A stretch of 30,395 bases of DNA from a virus (IMGVR_UViG_3300030406_006603:1-30395); one strand, 5' to 3'. Counted from the stretch's first letter, positions 8,447-15,650 are shown. The notes: generated from the letters alone by a model not told the origin. Numbers and translations are program-made.

Positions 8447-9047
8447 CGTAGTTAAGATGTTTGAGCAATCAGTTGCTGATTATACTGGTGCTCCATATGC
8501 AGTATCGCTAGACTCTTGTACCAATGCATTATTCCTTTGTTGCATGTATGAGAACGTAAAAGGTAAAGAGGTCCGTATCCCTAAGCAGACCTATCTCTCG
8601 GTACCACAATCTATTATGCACGCTGGAGGTGAGGTTGTCTTTGAAGACTTGCGCTGGCAAGGCATCTATCAGTTGAAGCCATTCCCAATTTTTGATGCAG
8701 CCAAAAGATTTACCTCAGACATGTACCGACCAGGCACACACATGTGTTTATCCTTTCACATCAAGAAGCACCTTAAGATCGGTAAGGGTGGAATGATTCT
8801 TACTGACAATAAGGACATGGCAGACTGGGCTAGGGAGGCAAGGTATGAAGGGCGCAGTGAAGGCGTAAGATATCAGGACGATGATATTAAAATACTTGGG
8901 TGGAACATGTATATGACACCACAACAGGCATCACATGGGTTGGCTCTTATGCAAAACTTTCCAAGGATCAATCCAGATATCCCAGAAGCTCCTCCTTATA
9001 GAGACTTAACTGAATTCACGTTGTTCAAGGACTGCAAAGTAAAATGA
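8427..9047 (+). CDS. Short DegT/DnrJ/EryC1-type PLP aminotransferase, small domain absent
   Basis: This 206-residue protein matches the large PLP-binding domain of sugar aminotransferases. YAVSLDSCTNALFL fits the PLP phosphate-binding start, and FDAAKRF supplies D90, which would contact the pyridine ring. SFHIKKHLKIGKGG places K114 where the internal-aldimine lysine lies in SFHxxK enzymes such as PseC. GWNMYMTPQQASHGLALMQ matches the usual G.NYRM...QA.IGL stretch, after which the protein ends within about 25 residues. Family members are normally near 370 residues, so the C-terminal small domain is missing. The ATG at 8427 follows GGAGAG (8416-8421). The longer reading from 8379 is rejected. 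The catalytic set is kept, so it may be active as a dimer, but it may be a remnant. Confidence 0.75.
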   Translation: MKQNPYDVVKMFEQSVADYTGAPYAVSLDSCTNALFLCCMYENVKGKEVRIPKQTYLSVPQSIMHAGGEVVFEDLRWQGIYQLKPFPIFDAAKRFTSDMYRPGTHMCLSFHIKKHLKIGKGGMILTDNKDMADWAREARYEGRSEGVRYQDDDIKILGWNMYMTPQQASHGLALMQNFPRINPDIPEAPPYRDLTEFTLFKDCKVK

Positions 9048-9766
9048 AAGTAGCACTTTGTTTACATGGTTTATTTGACTCGTTAACTGATGGTAACTCA
9101 AAGGGATTAGATGGGTACCATCACATAAAGAAGCACATATTAGACAAAGTAGATACGGATGTATTTATCCACTCCTGGGAACGAGAAAAGAGCGACGAAA
9201 TAAACAGTCTTTATAATCCTAAAAGATGTATTTATGAAGAACAGATTGACTTCAGTCCTCTGATTGAACAAAGGGGCATACATCATATACCCAATTGTCC
9301 TCGCCCTCCATTTTCTGTTTTATCACATCTGTATAGTGTGACGCAGGCTATGAAGTTGCCATATGAGCATGGTGAGTACGATATTGTTATAAAAGCAAGA
9401 TTTGACTTGGGAAGAATCAACAGGATGACTTCAGGACCAGGAAGACAAAACCCATACCCAGTCCAGTGCATCAATTTCACATTTCCTATTCAGAGTGATA
9501 AAATTTATATGGCAGATTGGAACCATTTTCACATGGGTCCAGCAGATATGTGGTTTTATGGTGACATGAATACAATGAAGTCGTTTACAGATCTGTATTA
9601 CAGCTTAGAAAAGAATTTCTTTATAAACTCAAAGTTCCACGAATTTGCAACTAGTATTGAAGGTAATTTTGGAGATCTATCTAATGCAATAGCGTTTTAC
9701 AAGTGGTGGATGATTAATAATGGCTTGTGGGAAAATAGAATATTACTTCCCACAGAATGGGAATAA
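9044..9766 (+). CDS. Unassigned glycan-island protein, glycosyltransferase-like
   Basis: This 240-residue protein has no confidently recognised family. It starts KVALCLHGLFDSL, then DTDVFIHSWERE, YDIVIKARFDLGRI, MADWNHFHMGPADMWFYGD and FTDLYYSLE. This order (a short CLxG strand, DVFIHSW, a YDxVIxxRFD segment and a P-x-D-x-WFYG segment) resembles uncharacterised glycosyltransferase-like proteins of capsule clusters. The RFD and AD motifs could bind metal. I cannot name the family securely. No signal peptide or membrane segment is seen. Both ends are tied to neighbours: the start is an ATGA overlap with the aminotransferase, and the stop lies two bases before the next ATG. A sugar-transfer role is inferred from the neighbourhood. 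Confidence 0.5.
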   Translation: MKVALCLHGLFDSLTDGNSKGLDGYHHIKKHILDKVDTDVFIHSWEREKSDEINSLYNPKRCIYEEQIDFSPLIEQRGIHHIPNCPRPPFSVLSHLYSVTQAMKLPYEHGEYDIVIKARFDLGRINRMTSGPGRQNPYPVQCINFTFPIQSDKIYMADWNHFHMGPADMWFYGDMNTMKSFTDLYYSLEKNFFINSKFHEFATSIEGNFGDLSNAIAFYKWWMINNGLWENRILLPTEWE

Positions 9767-9768
9767 AC

Positions 9769-10473
9769 ATGCATAAACCTTTGGTAGTATTATACACACA
9801 TACAGATGCTATTGACGTTTGGGATATGTGGTACGGTGAATATGAAAAGTATCTTAATGAATATGAGGTATGCCTGTGTGTGAACAGTGGTGTTGATATT
9901 GACCACAAAAAAATATCAAAACACCGCAAGGTATTTTACGATGACAGTCAAACATACACGCAAAGATTACAGCATATCATGAAAGAGTTAGGCGAAGAGA
10001 CAATATTGTTTCTTCATGAGGATATGATATTGTATTCTGAGGTAGACCACGATAGAATATCACAATACACAAATCTAGTAAACGAGAGTAAAGTCAAGTC
10101 TGTAAAGCTAATATATGTTGGGGATAGGTGCTACATTTCTAATATACATGATGAGTTGGTTGAAAACCAATACTCTAAGTTTTCTATTCAGCCAACAATT
10201 ATAAAAACCAGCACTCTTTTAGATATTTTAGAAGATGTTGATGATCTTAATATATGGGATTTTGAAAATGCCATAAACCATTATGAAGGTCATTATATGG
10301 CAAAGATTGGTAATGAAAAAAAGAGGGGTATTTACCACTATGATTCGTTAGTATTCCCGTATGTTGCCACAGCTATTGTAAAAGGTAAGTGGAACCTTTC
10401 TGAATACCCAAAGGAGCTTAGTTATATGTTAAGTGAATATCAGATAAATCCTGAAGACAGAGGAACAGTGTAA
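9769..10473 (+). CDS. Unassigned glycan-island protein, possible GT-A-like fold
   Basis: This 234-residue protein is not recognised with confidence. It begins PLVVLYTHTDAIDVWDMWYG, then CLCVNSGVDIDH, then a strand ending in an acidic pair, ETILFLHEDMILYSEVD, then VKSVKLIYVGD. The pattern of a hydrophobic strand followed by HEDM, about 85 residues in, is like the DXD region of GT-A glycosyltransferases, which suggests a transferase. This is only a structural guess. ATG 9769 lies seven bases after GGGAA (9758-9762). ATG 9757 would overlap the previous gene but has no ribosome binding site. The stop shares a base with the next start (TAATG). Confidence 0.45.
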   Translation: MHKPLVVLYTHTDAIDVWDMWYGEYEKYLNEYEVCLCVNSGVDIDHKKISKHRKVFYDDSQTYTQRLQHIMKELGEETILFLHEDMILYSEVDHDRISQYTNLVNESKVKSVKLIYVGDRCYISNIHDELVENQYSKFSIQPTIIKTSTLLDILEDVDDLNIWDFENAINHYEGHYMAKIGNEKKRGIYHYDSLVFPYVATAIVKGKWNLSEYPKELSYMLSEYQINPEDRGTV

Positions 10474-11081
10474 TGGATAAAATGTTTGTTTTTGATTTAG
10501 ATGGTGTTTTAGTAGAGGCTTGTGATTGGCATAGGGACGCTCTAAATGATGCTTTGCAAGAAATGTATGGGTTTAAAATTAGCCAACAGGATCATGTAAA
10601 GACATTTAACGGCATTCCCACAAGTAAAAAATTACTTGTTTTATCTGAAAGAGGTCTTGTTCCATACGGGGATCACGAAAAAATTAACAATCTAAAACAA
10701 GAAAAAACTATTGAGATTATCAATAACCAGGCTGAAGTCAGACCAGAAAAAATAGAGTTGATTGAGTATCTAAAAGAAAAAGGTTATATTGTTTGTTGTT
10801 ATACAAACAGCATAACAAAAACAGCCCACCTAATGTTAGAAAAAACAGGTGTTAAGGACTTGTTTGACACTATCATGTCCAATCAGGATGTAAAAAATCC
10901 AAAGCCAGACCCAGAAGGGTATTTACATCTTATGGAAAAATATGGTATAGAAAAGAATAGGTGTTATATTGTAGAAGACTCGCCAAAGGGCAGGCAAGCA
11001 GCATACGCTAGTGGAGCCAACGTAATTGAGGTTGAAGATTCATACGATGTAACATTAGGATATATAAGGAGTATGATATGA
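10473..11081 (+). CDS. HAD-superfamily phosphatase (subfamily IA)
   Basis: This 202-residue phosphatase has all four HAD motifs. Motif I is FVFDLDGVL with nucleophile D8 and acid/base D10. Motif II is the CCYTNS region. The lysine and motif III follow in KNPKPDPEGYLH, and motif IV is IVEDSPKGRQAA. The small helical cap between motifs I and II is typical of subfamily IA, which includes beta-phosphoglucomutase and phosphoglycolate phosphatase. It sits directly before a sugar nucleotidyltransferase (ATGA overlap). It is therefore likely to remove or move a phosphate on a sugar phosphate before activation, though the exact substrate is not visible. It starts at a TAATG junction with the upstream gene. 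Confidence 0.85.
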   Translation: MDKMFVFDLDGVLVEACDWHRDALNDALQEMYGFKISQQDHVKTFNGIPTSKKLLVLSERGLVPYGDHEKINNLKQEKTIEIINNQAEVRPEKIELIEYLKEKGYIVCCYTNSITKTAHLMLEKTGVKDLFDTIMSNQDVKNPKPDPEGYLHLMEKYGIEKNRCYIVEDSPKGRQAAYASGANVIEVEDSYDVTLGYIRSMI

Positions 11082-11797
11082 AAGTTTTAATCCCAATGGC
11101 AGGAGAAGGCAGCCGATTTGCAAAAGAGGGTTATACATTCCCAAAGCCACTAATTGATGTTCGTGGTAAACCTATGATTCAAAAGGTTGTTGAGAATTTA
11201 GACTTTGATTGTGAATATGTTTTTCTAGTAAGAAAAGAACACATGGAAAAATATGAAGGTCTACCTGATACACTAGAGAGAATTACAAATGGAAGTTGTA
11301 GCATTGTTGAGGTAGATGGCTTAACAGAGGGTGCAGCCTGTACTGCTTTGTTGGCTGAAAAGCACATTGACAATGATGAAGATCTACTGATCGCTAACTC
11401 AGATCAGTTTATTGAATATGAGCCAAACAATTTCATATCGCTAAAAAACATAACAAATGTAGATTCTATTGTGTGGACGTTTAACGCAGTGCACCCCAAA
11501 TGGTCGTTTGTTAAGACTAACGCAAGAGGGTACATTACTGAGGTTGCAGAGAAAAGACCAATATCAGACATTGCAACCTGTGGTATATATTGGTATCGGC
11601 GAGGATCAGATTTTGTTAAGTACGCTAAGTCAATGATTGAAAAAGATATTCGGGTAAATAATGAGTTTTATATTGCTCCTGTTTATAACGAACTGATAGC
11701 AGACAATAAAAGCCTTATTCCTTTCTATGTACATAAGATGTGGGGCTTGGGAACACCCGAAGACTTAAGGCATTTCTTAGAAAATAAATCTTCATAA
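11078..11797 (+). CDS. Sugar-1-phosphate nucleotidyltransferase-like protein
   Basis: This 239-residue enzyme belongs to the NTP_transferase family. The NTP-binding signature is MKVLIPMAGEGSRF (G9-E-G11-S-R13), with the following FPKPLIDVRGKPMI supplying the conserved PKP lysine. LLIANSDQFIEY holds the aspartate that in relatives binds the catalytic metal. GIYWYRRGSDF and NEFYIAPVYN fit the sugar-binding half. It would join a sugar-1-phosphate to a nucleotide to make the activated donor used by the island's transferases. It lacks the C-terminal extension of RmlA or GlmU. The base and sugar cannot be assigned. It is coupled to the HAD gene by ATGA, and a 20-base gap separates it from the next gene. 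Confidence 0.85.
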   Translation: MKVLIPMAGEGSRFAKEGYTFPKPLIDVRGKPMIQKVVENLDFDCEYVFLVRKEHMEKYEGLPDTLERITNGSCSIVEVDGLTEGAACTALLAEKHIDNDEDLLIANSDQFIEYEPNNFISLKNITNVDSIVWTFNAVHPKWSFVKTNARGYITEVAEKRPISDIATCGIYWYRRGSDFVKYAKSMIEKDIRVNNEFYIAPVYNELIADNKSLIPFYVHKMWGLGTPEDLRHFLENKSS

Positions 11798-11804
11798 AAC
11801 TCCT

Positions 11805-11810
11805 AAAGGA
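11805..11810 (+). promoter_or_regulatory. Ribosome binding site of the methyltransferase gene
   Basis: AAAGGA lies seven bases before ATG 11818. This is one of the few junctions in the glycan island that is not an overlap, so translation here starts on its own site and is not obviously coupled. The site is part of a short palindrome (TCCTAAAGGA, 11801-11810). Confidence 0.7.
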
Positions 11811-11817
11811 ATATATT

Positions 11818-12459
11818 ATGGGTTTTGATGACCACGGGTACCCACGCTGGAATGATGCTAGGATAGACCACTTAACGTCAGAATACGGAGAAGATTTCTT
11901 TAAGGGCAAGACTGTATTAGAACTTGGGTGTGGTTATGCTGGGATAGGCACCAGGCTTTCAGACATGGGTGCAAAAGTTACAGTTAGTGATGCCCGTGAA
12001 GAGCATATAGCTATTGTTAAAGAAAGGTACCACAAATTAACAGCACTAGTAGTAGACTCAGAAGATACAGAGTGGAAGTATCCAGAAAATGAATATGACA
12101 TCATTATACACTACGGATTATTATATCATTTATCAAATCCCGATGAAAATATTAGAATGATTTCTAAACGTTGTAAATATCTCTTTTTAGAGACAGAAGT
12201 TTTAGATTCGTCAGACCCAGAATATATTCTTTATAAGAAAGAGAATAAATCTAGCTTTGGGATGTCTTATAGTGGTGACGCTTGCACTCCAAGTTGGGCT
12301 TACGTAGAGAGACTACTAGATGAAAATAACTTTGAGTGGCAAAGAGTAAAACCACGTAAATCAGACTGGCACTGTTATGATTGGCACAGGACAGGAGAAG
12401 ATCCATCTTTCAAATCAGGTCAAAGGGCTATGTGGTACTGCAAAAGAAAAGAGGAATAA
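11818..12459 (+). CDS. SAM-dependent methyltransferase (class I)
   Basis: This 213-residue methyltransferase has motif I as VLELGCGYAGIG (E35, G37, G39), which binds S-adenosylmethionine. The acidic end of beta-2 follows in VTVSDAREEH (D58), and motif IV-like YDIIIHYGLLYHLSNPD is typical of small-molecule and sugar methyltransferases. It would methylate a sugar, a lipid-linked glycan or a small precursor. Methylation caps O-antigen chains in some bacteria, but that use here is inference. The gene has its own AAAGGA site and is followed without a gap by the GTG of the next gene. The C-terminal region has several Trp/His/Cys residues (SDWHCYDWHRTG) of unknown role. Confidence 0.85.
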   Translation: MGFDDHGYPRWNDARIDHLTSEYGEDFFKGKTVLELGCGYAGIGTRLSDMGAKVTVSDAREEHIAIVKERYHKLTALVVDSEDTEWKYPENEYDIIIHYGLLYHLSNPDENIRMISKRCKYLFLETEVLDSSDPEYILYKKENKSSFGMSYSGDACTPSWAYVERLLDENNFEWQRVKPRKSDWHCYDWHRTGEDPSFKSGQRAMWYCKRKEE

Positions 12460-12915
12460 GTGTTATTAATATCGCACCGTGGCAATCTATTTGGACCAGA
12501 TGATCTGCTGGAAAATAATCCTACTAAGGTAGCAGAGTTAGTCAATAGGGGATTTCATGTAGAAGTTGATGTATGGTCGCAAGATGGTAAGTTATATTTA
12601 GGTCATGATGAGCCATCTATATTTGTAAAAACTGATTTTGTATTGCACCCTAACATATGGTGCCATGCTAAGAACATTGAGGCACTTGAATATTTATTGA
12701 CTATCAAAGCTAAATGTTTTTGGCATCAAACAGATGAATACACGTTAACAAGTGAAAACATCATCTGGACATATCCAGGGTATACTATAACACCAAAATC
12801 TGTTATAGTATGTAAGACAATAAAAGAAACAGAAAAAGCACTACAGCAAGATGTATATGGTGTGTGTAGTGATTATGTTGGGTTCTATAAAAACTCTATG
12901 GAGGTGACACTATGA
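12460..12915 (+). CDS. Small GDPD/PI-PLC-like phosphodiesterase-fold protein (GTG start)
   Basis: This 151-residue protein resembles the core of glycerophosphodiester phosphodiesterases. LLISHRGN gives the HR pair (H6, R7), GFHVEVDVWSQDGKLYLGHDEP gives the E35/D37 metal pair, and H49 is the second catalytic histidine. Standard GDPDs are about 240 or more residues, so this is a shortened TIM-barrel version, like short forms seen in some capsule clusters. A GTG start directly after the upstream TAA is well supported by AAGAGGA just ahead of it. Its job may be hydrolysis or transfer of a phosphodiester on the glycan, such as a glycerol-phosphate decoration. That is inference. It overlaps the dehydratase gene by ATGA. 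Confidence 0.68.
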   Translation: MLLISHRGNLFGPDDLLENNPTKVAELVNRGFHVEVDVWSQDGKLYLGHDEPSIFVKTDFVLHPNIWCHAKNIEALEYLLTIKAKCFWHQTDEYTLTSENIIWTYPGYTITPKSVIVCKTIKETEKALQQDVYGVCSDYVGFYKNSMEVTL

Positions 12916-13865
12916 AAATTGTTGTTGTTACAGGATGCATGGGTCTTATAGGTTCTCATCTTACAAGTGAACTCTTACAAAGGGGTTACCTTGTTTTAGG
13001 TATTGATAAGTTGACCTATGCAGCAAACAGTGAAGCAATGCAAACCTTTTTGGGTTTGCCAGGCTTTACATTTCTGCAAAAAGATATCTGCGATCTAAAA
13101 ACACTACCAGATTGTGACTATGTTATTAACCTAGCAGCAGAGTCTCACGTTGGCAACAGCATTATTGATGGTACAGATTTTATTAATACAAATATTAGTG
13201 GTGTGCAAAATTTGCTCAAAGTTATTCAAGGTAAACCAGGTAACGTATGTGATCGCCCAGTTTTATTACACTTTAGCACAGACGAAGTGTATGGTGATAT
13301 TGAGGACGGAGCATTCACAGAAGAAAGTAAACTGAACCCAAGTAATCCGTATTCAGCAACAAAAGCTGCCGCAGACCACTTGATTAAATCTTGGCACCGA
13401 ACACATGGAACAGATTATATTATTGTTCGCCCAACAAACAACTATGGCATCTTTCAATACCCAGAAAAATTAATTCCACTGTCAGTGAAGTTATTACAAA
13501 GGGGTAAAAAGATTAGACTACACAATAATGGTGAGCCAATCAGAAACTGGCTCCATGCAGCCGATACAGCCAACGCTATTATCACTATCATGGAATCTGG
13601 TGTAAAAAATGAAGTTTTCAATATATCTGGTGGTTTTGAGCAAAAAAATATTGATACAGTAAAGAGTATTATAGATTGCTACTTTGACGGCAAAGTTGAC
13701 GATTACAATGAATATCTAGACTTTTCTCATAACAGAGAGGGACAAGATGTTCGCTATTCAGTAGATGACAGTAAGATCAAAAATTTAGGCTGGGAGCCAA
13801 AGCTGAAGTTTGAGGAAGAAATAAAACACATCGTAGAACATTATAAGAAAACATTTGTGTGGTAA
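12912..13865 (+). CDS. NAD-dependent sugar epimerase/dehydratase, RmlB-like
   Basis: This 317-residue extended short-chain dehydrogenase has the NAD-binding motif VVTGCMGLIGSH (G8, G11, G14). The active site is STDEVYG (T123, D124, E125) with Y147 and K151 in PYSATKA. The T-D-E triad is the mark of dTDP-glucose 4,6-dehydratase (RmlB), in which D and E carry out the dehydration, rather than of simple 4-epimerases. It should therefore make a 4-keto-6-deoxy sugar nucleotide, the substrate an aminotransferase of the type at 8427 would use. Its length is slightly below the usual 340-360 residues. It is coupled at the front by ATGA, and its stop precedes the next ATG by one base. Confidence 0.85.
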   Translation: MKIVVVTGCMGLIGSHLTSELLQRGYLVLGIDKLTYAANSEAMQTFLGLPGFTFLQKDICDLKTLPDCDYVINLAAESHVGNSIIDGTDFINTNISGVQNLLKVIQGKPGNVCDRPVLLHFSTDEVYGDIEDGAFTEESKLNPSNPYSATKAAADHLIKSWHRTHGTDYIIVRPTNNYGIFQYPEKLIPLSVKLLQRGKKIRLHNNGEPIRNWLHAADTANAIITIMESGVKNEVFNISGGFEQKNIDTVKSIIDCYFDGKVDDYNEYLDFSHNREGQDVRYSVDDSKIKNLGWEPKLKFEEEIKHIVEHYKKTFVW

Positions 13866-13866
13866 T

Positions 13867-14856
13867 ATGCTTCTGATAACCTATGGCACGAGACCAGAGT
13901 ACATTAAAGTGCTTCCTGTGATTAATGAAATGAAGAAGCGGCAAATGCCGTATAAGACCTTTTTTACAGGTCAGCATACTGACTTGCTTAACAAGGCAGA
14001 AAAGCCAGATCACATCTTATCAATTAAAGATGGACCTAACAGATTAGACTCTATTGTACAATCAATACTAAACAAAGAAGAAATATTTGACGATATAACA
14101 TGTGTGATGGTGCAAGGCGATACGTCATCTGCATTTGCTACTGCCTTGGCAGCTTTCCACAGAAAGATACCAGTGGCACACCTAGAGGCAGGACTTAGGA
14201 CATATGATAAATACAGTCCTTACCCAGAGGAGTTTAATCGTTGTGCTATTTCAGCACTAGCAGAAATGCACCTTTGCCCAACAAAGATATCAGCATCTAA
14301 TCTAAAGAAAGAAGGTCGTACTGGTGTGCATATAGTTGGTAATACAGTATTAGATAATCTAAATGATGTCAAGACGACAACCTCTAATACAGTTATGGTT
14401 ACTCTGCATCGCCGAGAAAAGTTGGATGAGATACAGGACTGGTTTAAAGAGGTAAACAAATTAGCAAAGAAACACAAAAACTTAGATTTTGTTTTGCCAA
14501 TTCATCCTAATCCAGAAGTTAAAAAGCACGCCAGTATATTAACAAATGTTAAAGTTATTGATCCGCTTGGGCACGCTGAATTCATTGAATATTTGTCATC
14601 TTGTGCGTTTATTATAACTGATAGTGGCGGCGTACAGGAAGAGGCTGCGTTTCTTAAGAAGCCCTGTATTGTGTGTCGTGACTTCACTGAAAGAGTAGAA
14701 GGGCTTCATTCATTTGCGGTTCTATGTAGAGAACCAAAATATTTATCAAACTTAGTAAGCAACTGGGCGCTAAAGATAGACTTATCTGATAAGATATGTC
14801 CCTACGGGGATGGTAAGGCATCACAATATATTTGTGATTTAATAAAGAATATTTAA
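13867..14856 (+). CDS. wecB: UDP-N-acetylglucosamine 2-epimerase
   Basis: This 329-residue non-hydrolysing UDP-GlcNAc 2-epimerase interconverts UDP-GlcNAc and UDP-ManNAc in the cytoplasm. The start MLLITYGTRPEYIK is typical. Catalytic residues of the WecB family are seen as D85 (MVQGDTSSA), E107 (AHLEAGLRT), E121/E122 (PYPEEFNR) and H181 (TLHRRE). The C-terminal nucleotide site is TDSGGVQEEAAFLKKPC. It is a little shorter than the usual 370 residues but has all key parts. ATG 13867 lies one base after the upstream stop. ATG 13855 would overlap the dehydratase and add four residues. It is the last gene of the island. A 44-base gap with a promoter-like sequence follows. Confidence 0.92.
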   Translation: MLLITYGTRPEYIKVLPVINEMKKRQMPYKTFFTGQHTDLLNKAEKPDHILSIKDGPNRLDSIVQSILNKEEIFDDITCVMVQGDTSSAFATALAAFHRKIPVAHLEAGLRTYDKYSPYPEEFNRCAISALAEMHLCPTKISASNLKKEGRTGVHIVGNTVLDNLNDVKTTTSNTVMVTLHRREKLDEIQDWFKEVNKLAKKHKNLDFVLPIHPNPEVKKHASILTNVKVIDPLGHAEFIEYLSSCAFIITDSGGVQEEAAFLKKPCIVCRDFTERVEGLHSFAVLCREPKYLSNLVSNWALKIDLSDKICPYGDGKASQYICDLIKNI

Positions 14857-14860
14857 CAAC

Positions 14861-14889
14861 TTGACAAAAGTATTTTAGTATTATATAAA
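14861..14889 (+). promoter_or_regulatory. Sigma70-like promoter candidate
   Basis: TTGACA (14861-14866) is followed by a 17-base spacer and TATAAA (14884-14889), nearly a perfect host-type promoter in one of the few real gaps of the window. It marks the border between the glycan island and the gp55 block. Oddly, normal spacing would start RNA near 14896-14897, only four or five bases before ATG 14901 and downstream of the AAAGGAGA ribosome binding site. Either the RNA is nearly leaderless, or this box pair is not used as drawn. Confidence 0.55.
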
Positions 14890-14894
14890 GGAGA
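14887..14894 (+). promoter_or_regulatory. Strong ribosome binding site for gene 14901
   Basis: AAAGGAGA lies six bases before ATG 14901 and is the strongest Shine-Dalgarno match in the window. It fixes this start. It overlaps the last bases of the TATAAA box, so it would be in the RNA only if transcription starts further upstream. Confidence 0.8.
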
Positions 14895-14900
14895 CTAAAA

Positions 14901-15101
14901 ATGAAACTTTCTAAACAAGCAGTTGGAACACTTTTGATGACACTACAGAAGTGTTTGATTGAAGAAACAGATATTACTGTTCTTTTAGAGGACTGGGATT
15001 TGGAAGTTCGTGATAATGAAGTGTGGGTTACAAACCCACCACAGTTTGTTGCTGAAAGTCAACAAGCATTTGAAGAATCACAAGCTACCGAAAATGCCTA
15101 G
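14901..15101 (+). CDS. Small acidic protein of unknown function
   Basis: This 66-residue protein starts MKLSKQAVGTLLMTLQKCL and continues EETDITVLLEDWDLEVRD, then an NPPQF segment and an acidic tail. No domain is recognised. It looks like the small proteins found near the late sigma gene in other marine T4-like phages, but I cannot confirm that by search. The N-terminal 45 residues are probably helical, with no membrane segment. The start is secure because of the strong ribosome binding site, and the end overlaps the zinc-ribbon gene by eight bases. It is first in the gp55 unit. Confidence 0.75.
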   Translation: MKLSKQAVGTLLMTLQKCLIEETDITVLLEDWDLEVRDNEVWVTNPPQFVAESQQAFEESQATENA

Positions 15102-15345
15102 ATACACTTATAAGTGTGATAGTTGTGAAACAACATTAGAAGCCGCACATCCATATAACGAAAAGATACAGAATTGCCCCGAGTGTGGTTCTGATCTTTT
15201 CAATATTGTGCCAAGTATGGTTATGTTTAGCAAACCATCAAACACCAAGAAAGGTGTCGGTGCAGAAGTGCGACAGACGATAAAAGAAACAAAAGAAGAA
15301 ATTAAAAAAGACCAAAGAAGAACTAGAGAGGACTATAAACCATGA
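15094..15345 (+). CDS. FmdB-like zinc-ribbon protein
   Basis: This 83-residue protein begins MPRYTYKCDSCE and has a second pair in CPECGSD, giving the CxxC...CxxC zinc ribbon of the FmdB/CxxC_CxxC_SSSS regulatory family. Its C-terminal third is very rich in Lys and Glu (KETKEEIKKDQRRTRE) and is likely a helix. The ribbon probably binds protein or nucleic acid, and its position next to the late sigma factor makes a transcription role possible but unproven. ATG 15094 overlaps the previous gene. A longer reading from 15010 lies inside that gene and is rejected. It overlaps the next gene by ATGA. Confidence 0.8.
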   Translation: MPRYTYKCDSCETTLEAAHPYNEKIQNCPECGSDLFNIVPSMVMFSKPSNTKKGVGAEVRQTIKETKEEIKKDQRRTREDYKP

Positions 15346-15650
15346 CAGCTTGGATATTATTTTCTATTAGTTTGATTATAAACATTGTGTTTGTCTGGTA
15401 CTTACGACAACTTGCAACACAGTTCACCAGTTTTAGAAGTAGCTTTGAGGAGTTTATCTATGTGGTTGATCAGTATAAGGAGCACGTTAGTGAGGTTAGT
15501 CAAATGGAAGCATATTTTGGTGACGAAACAATTGCAAACCTGTTGCGTCACACTGTAGAAATACTTGAATTTGTAGATGGATATAGTCAATCGTTTTCTC
15601 TAGATCTAGAAATAGAAGAGGAAACGGAACAAGATGCCGAGGAAATCTAA
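15342..15650 (+). CDS. Small membrane-anchored protein of unknown function
   Basis: This 102-residue protein has one clear N-terminal membrane segment, WILFSISLIINIVFVWYL (residues 4-21). A helical, charged domain follows (FRSSFEEFIYVVDQYKEHVS) and then a strongly acidic end (EIEEETEQDAEEI). The likely layout is an inner-membrane anchor with the rest in the cytoplasm. No family is recognised. It is coupled by ATGA to the zinc-ribbon gene and overlaps the gp55 start by 17 bases, so it is made with the transcription block. Holin is unlikely: there is one membrane segment followed by a long soluble tail. Confidence 0.7.
   Translation: MTAWILFSISLIINIVFVWYLRQLATQFTSFRSSFEEFIYVVDQYKEHVSEVSQMEAYFGDETIANLLRHTVEILEFVDGYSQSFSLDLEIEEETEQDAEEI

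Noticed and set aside
11801-11810. TCCTAAAGGA palindrome as a terminator or operator
   Set aside because: The stem is only four pairs with no T run. The AAAGGA half is explained as the ribosome binding site of the methyltransferase gene.
13150-13335. Plus-strand 61-codon frame inside the RmlB-like gene
   Set aside because: It is fully inside a clear dehydratase reading frame and has no domain or ribosome binding site.
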